A stretch of 7,181 bases of DNA from contig SKZX01000067.1 of the NCBI GenBank assembly GCA_007127175.1, positions 1 through 7,181 on the forward strand, read 5' to 3'. The notes under the pieces are model-generated. The model had not been told where the DNA came from and did no database searches. It saw nothing but the letters and a program-made list of their open reading frames with translations. A program made the translations under genes and the position numbers. The DNA is from Desulfobacterales bacterium. Lineage in GTDB: Bacteria; Desulfobacterota; Desulfobacteria; Desulfobacterales; Desulfosalsimonadaceae. Below, one piece after another: positions 6,801 through 7,181 of this stretch (its first letter is position 1; every line of letters starts with the position of its first letter).

Positions 6801-7003
6801 CTCCCGCTAACGGTTTCCAGAAAATCTACGTTGCAACTACTCATAGTATGAATTGATTTTTCCGCATTCTATTATATTCTATTACGACCGTTATTGCAGG
6901 GAACTAAATGATTGGCGCCCCTCTCAGAATTGTATTTCAGCCCAATATCTTTGTTTGGACAATCGAAATCGGGATCGCAATCGAAACAAAATTAAATAGT
7001 CCG

Positions 7004-7064
7004 CAACCGAAAGCCGGTAGCGCAGCGCCGCGTCGGATCCAGGGCAGCGATGCGCTTTCGATTG
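7004..7064. repeat. Stem-loop element with CAATCGAAA-type repeats nearby
   Basis: CAACCGAAAGC (7004-7014) and GCTTTCGATTG (7054-7064) are inverted copies with one mismatch, which is a G-U pair in one RNA strand. An inner GCGCA/TGCGC pairing (7020-7024 with 7051-7055) could continue or compete with the stem. Just outside, CAATCGAAA occurs twice as a direct repeat (6960-6968 and 6978-6986). The GC-rich interior stands out against the AT-rich DNA beside it. It resembles a dispersed palindromic intergenic repeat, but only one copy is visible here. Confidence 0.55.
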
Positions 7065-7109
7065 GGGGGCTATTGTCTCCCGGAAATCTTGCTGTCATGG
7101 GTTGTTTTG

Positions 7110-7156
7110 GAGTCCTGGAGGGACGGCATATGTTGAATGTCGTCCCTCCAGGACTC
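7110..7156. repeat. Perfect 16-bp inverted repeat (large hairpin)
   Basis: GAGTCCTGGAGGGACG (7110-7125) and CGTCCCTCCAGGACTC (7141-7156) are exact inverted copies around a 15-base loop. On the plus strand the hairpin is followed by GGTGTTTTAAA, so it could end a plus-strand transcript coming from a gene outside my supported set, though no plus-strand gene is visible here. The symmetrical GTCCCTCC/GGAGGGAC core resembles dispersed palindromic repeats found in many bacterial intergenic regions. No transposase is present. Confidence 0.75.
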
Positions 7157-7181
7157 GGTGTTTTAAATACCCATGCCCATA

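Larger units (their letters stand above)
6471..6900. other. AT-rich non-coding leader upstream of pilM
   Basis: This 430-base stretch is clearly richer in A+T than the genes, especially from about 6560 to 6890, and I find no credible coding frame on either strand. It contains the promoter candidate and the palindrome listed separately, and a tandem pair of 10-base units (ATTCTATTAT, ATTCTATTAC) at 6866-6885. If the promoter candidate is right, the pilM transcript has a leader of over 200 bases. I looked for the conserved core of the c-di-GMP-I riboswitch and did not see it. Confidence 0.6.

Overview
The window looks like a chromosomal segment of a Gram-negative bacterium, most likely a member of the Desulfobacterota (the former sulfate-reducing Deltaproteobacteria). 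This rests on the style of the PilM/N/O/P/Q proteins, the gene order, the moderately high GC of the coding DNA, and a probable selenoprotein gene, since that group is rich in selenoproteins. The assignment is inference; no rRNA or other taxonomic marker is present. Every gene I can support is on the minus strand, so transcription runs from high to low coordinates.

Layout in the direction of transcription. (1) 7181-6471 is a non-coding region of about 700 bases. It holds a perfect 16-bp inverted repeat (7110-7156), a second stem-loop (7004-7064) beside short CAATCGAAA repeats, and then an AT-rich stretch with a candidate sigma-70 promoter and an 18-base palindrome. (2) 6470-1236 is a compact type IV pilus assembly operon, pilM-pilN-pilO-pilP-pilQ, with junctions that overlap by 4 bases, abut, or leave 5 to 26 bases. 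PilM is the cytoplasmic actin-like adaptor, PilN and PilO are the inner-membrane coiled-coil pair, PilP is the periplasmic connector, and PilQ is the outer-membrane secretin, here with a lipoprotein signal. (3) 1199-1091 is an inverted-repeat element resembling a MITE or REP, just after pilQ. (4) 1067-882 is a small unlisted gene. It encodes a 33-codon membrane peptide, then an in-frame TGA, then 27 more codons. A stem-loop that closely fits the bacterial SECIS pattern lies right after the TGA, so I read the gene as a 61-residue membrane-anchored selenoprotein. (5) 881-655 is a hairpin-rich leader. (6) 654-235 is ssb, single-stranded DNA-binding protein, with an intact acidic C-terminal tip. 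(7) 203-1 is a degenerate tandem array of 40-41-bp units, each able to form a hairpin, which runs off the window edge.

The pilus genes form one functional unit: the alignment and outer-membrane part of the type IV pilus machine. The motor ATPases and pilins are not in this window. ssb is a housekeeping gene with no evident functional link to the pilus genes. The most noteworthy item is the tiny selenoprotein candidate, which standard gene calling would either truncate at the TGA or miss.
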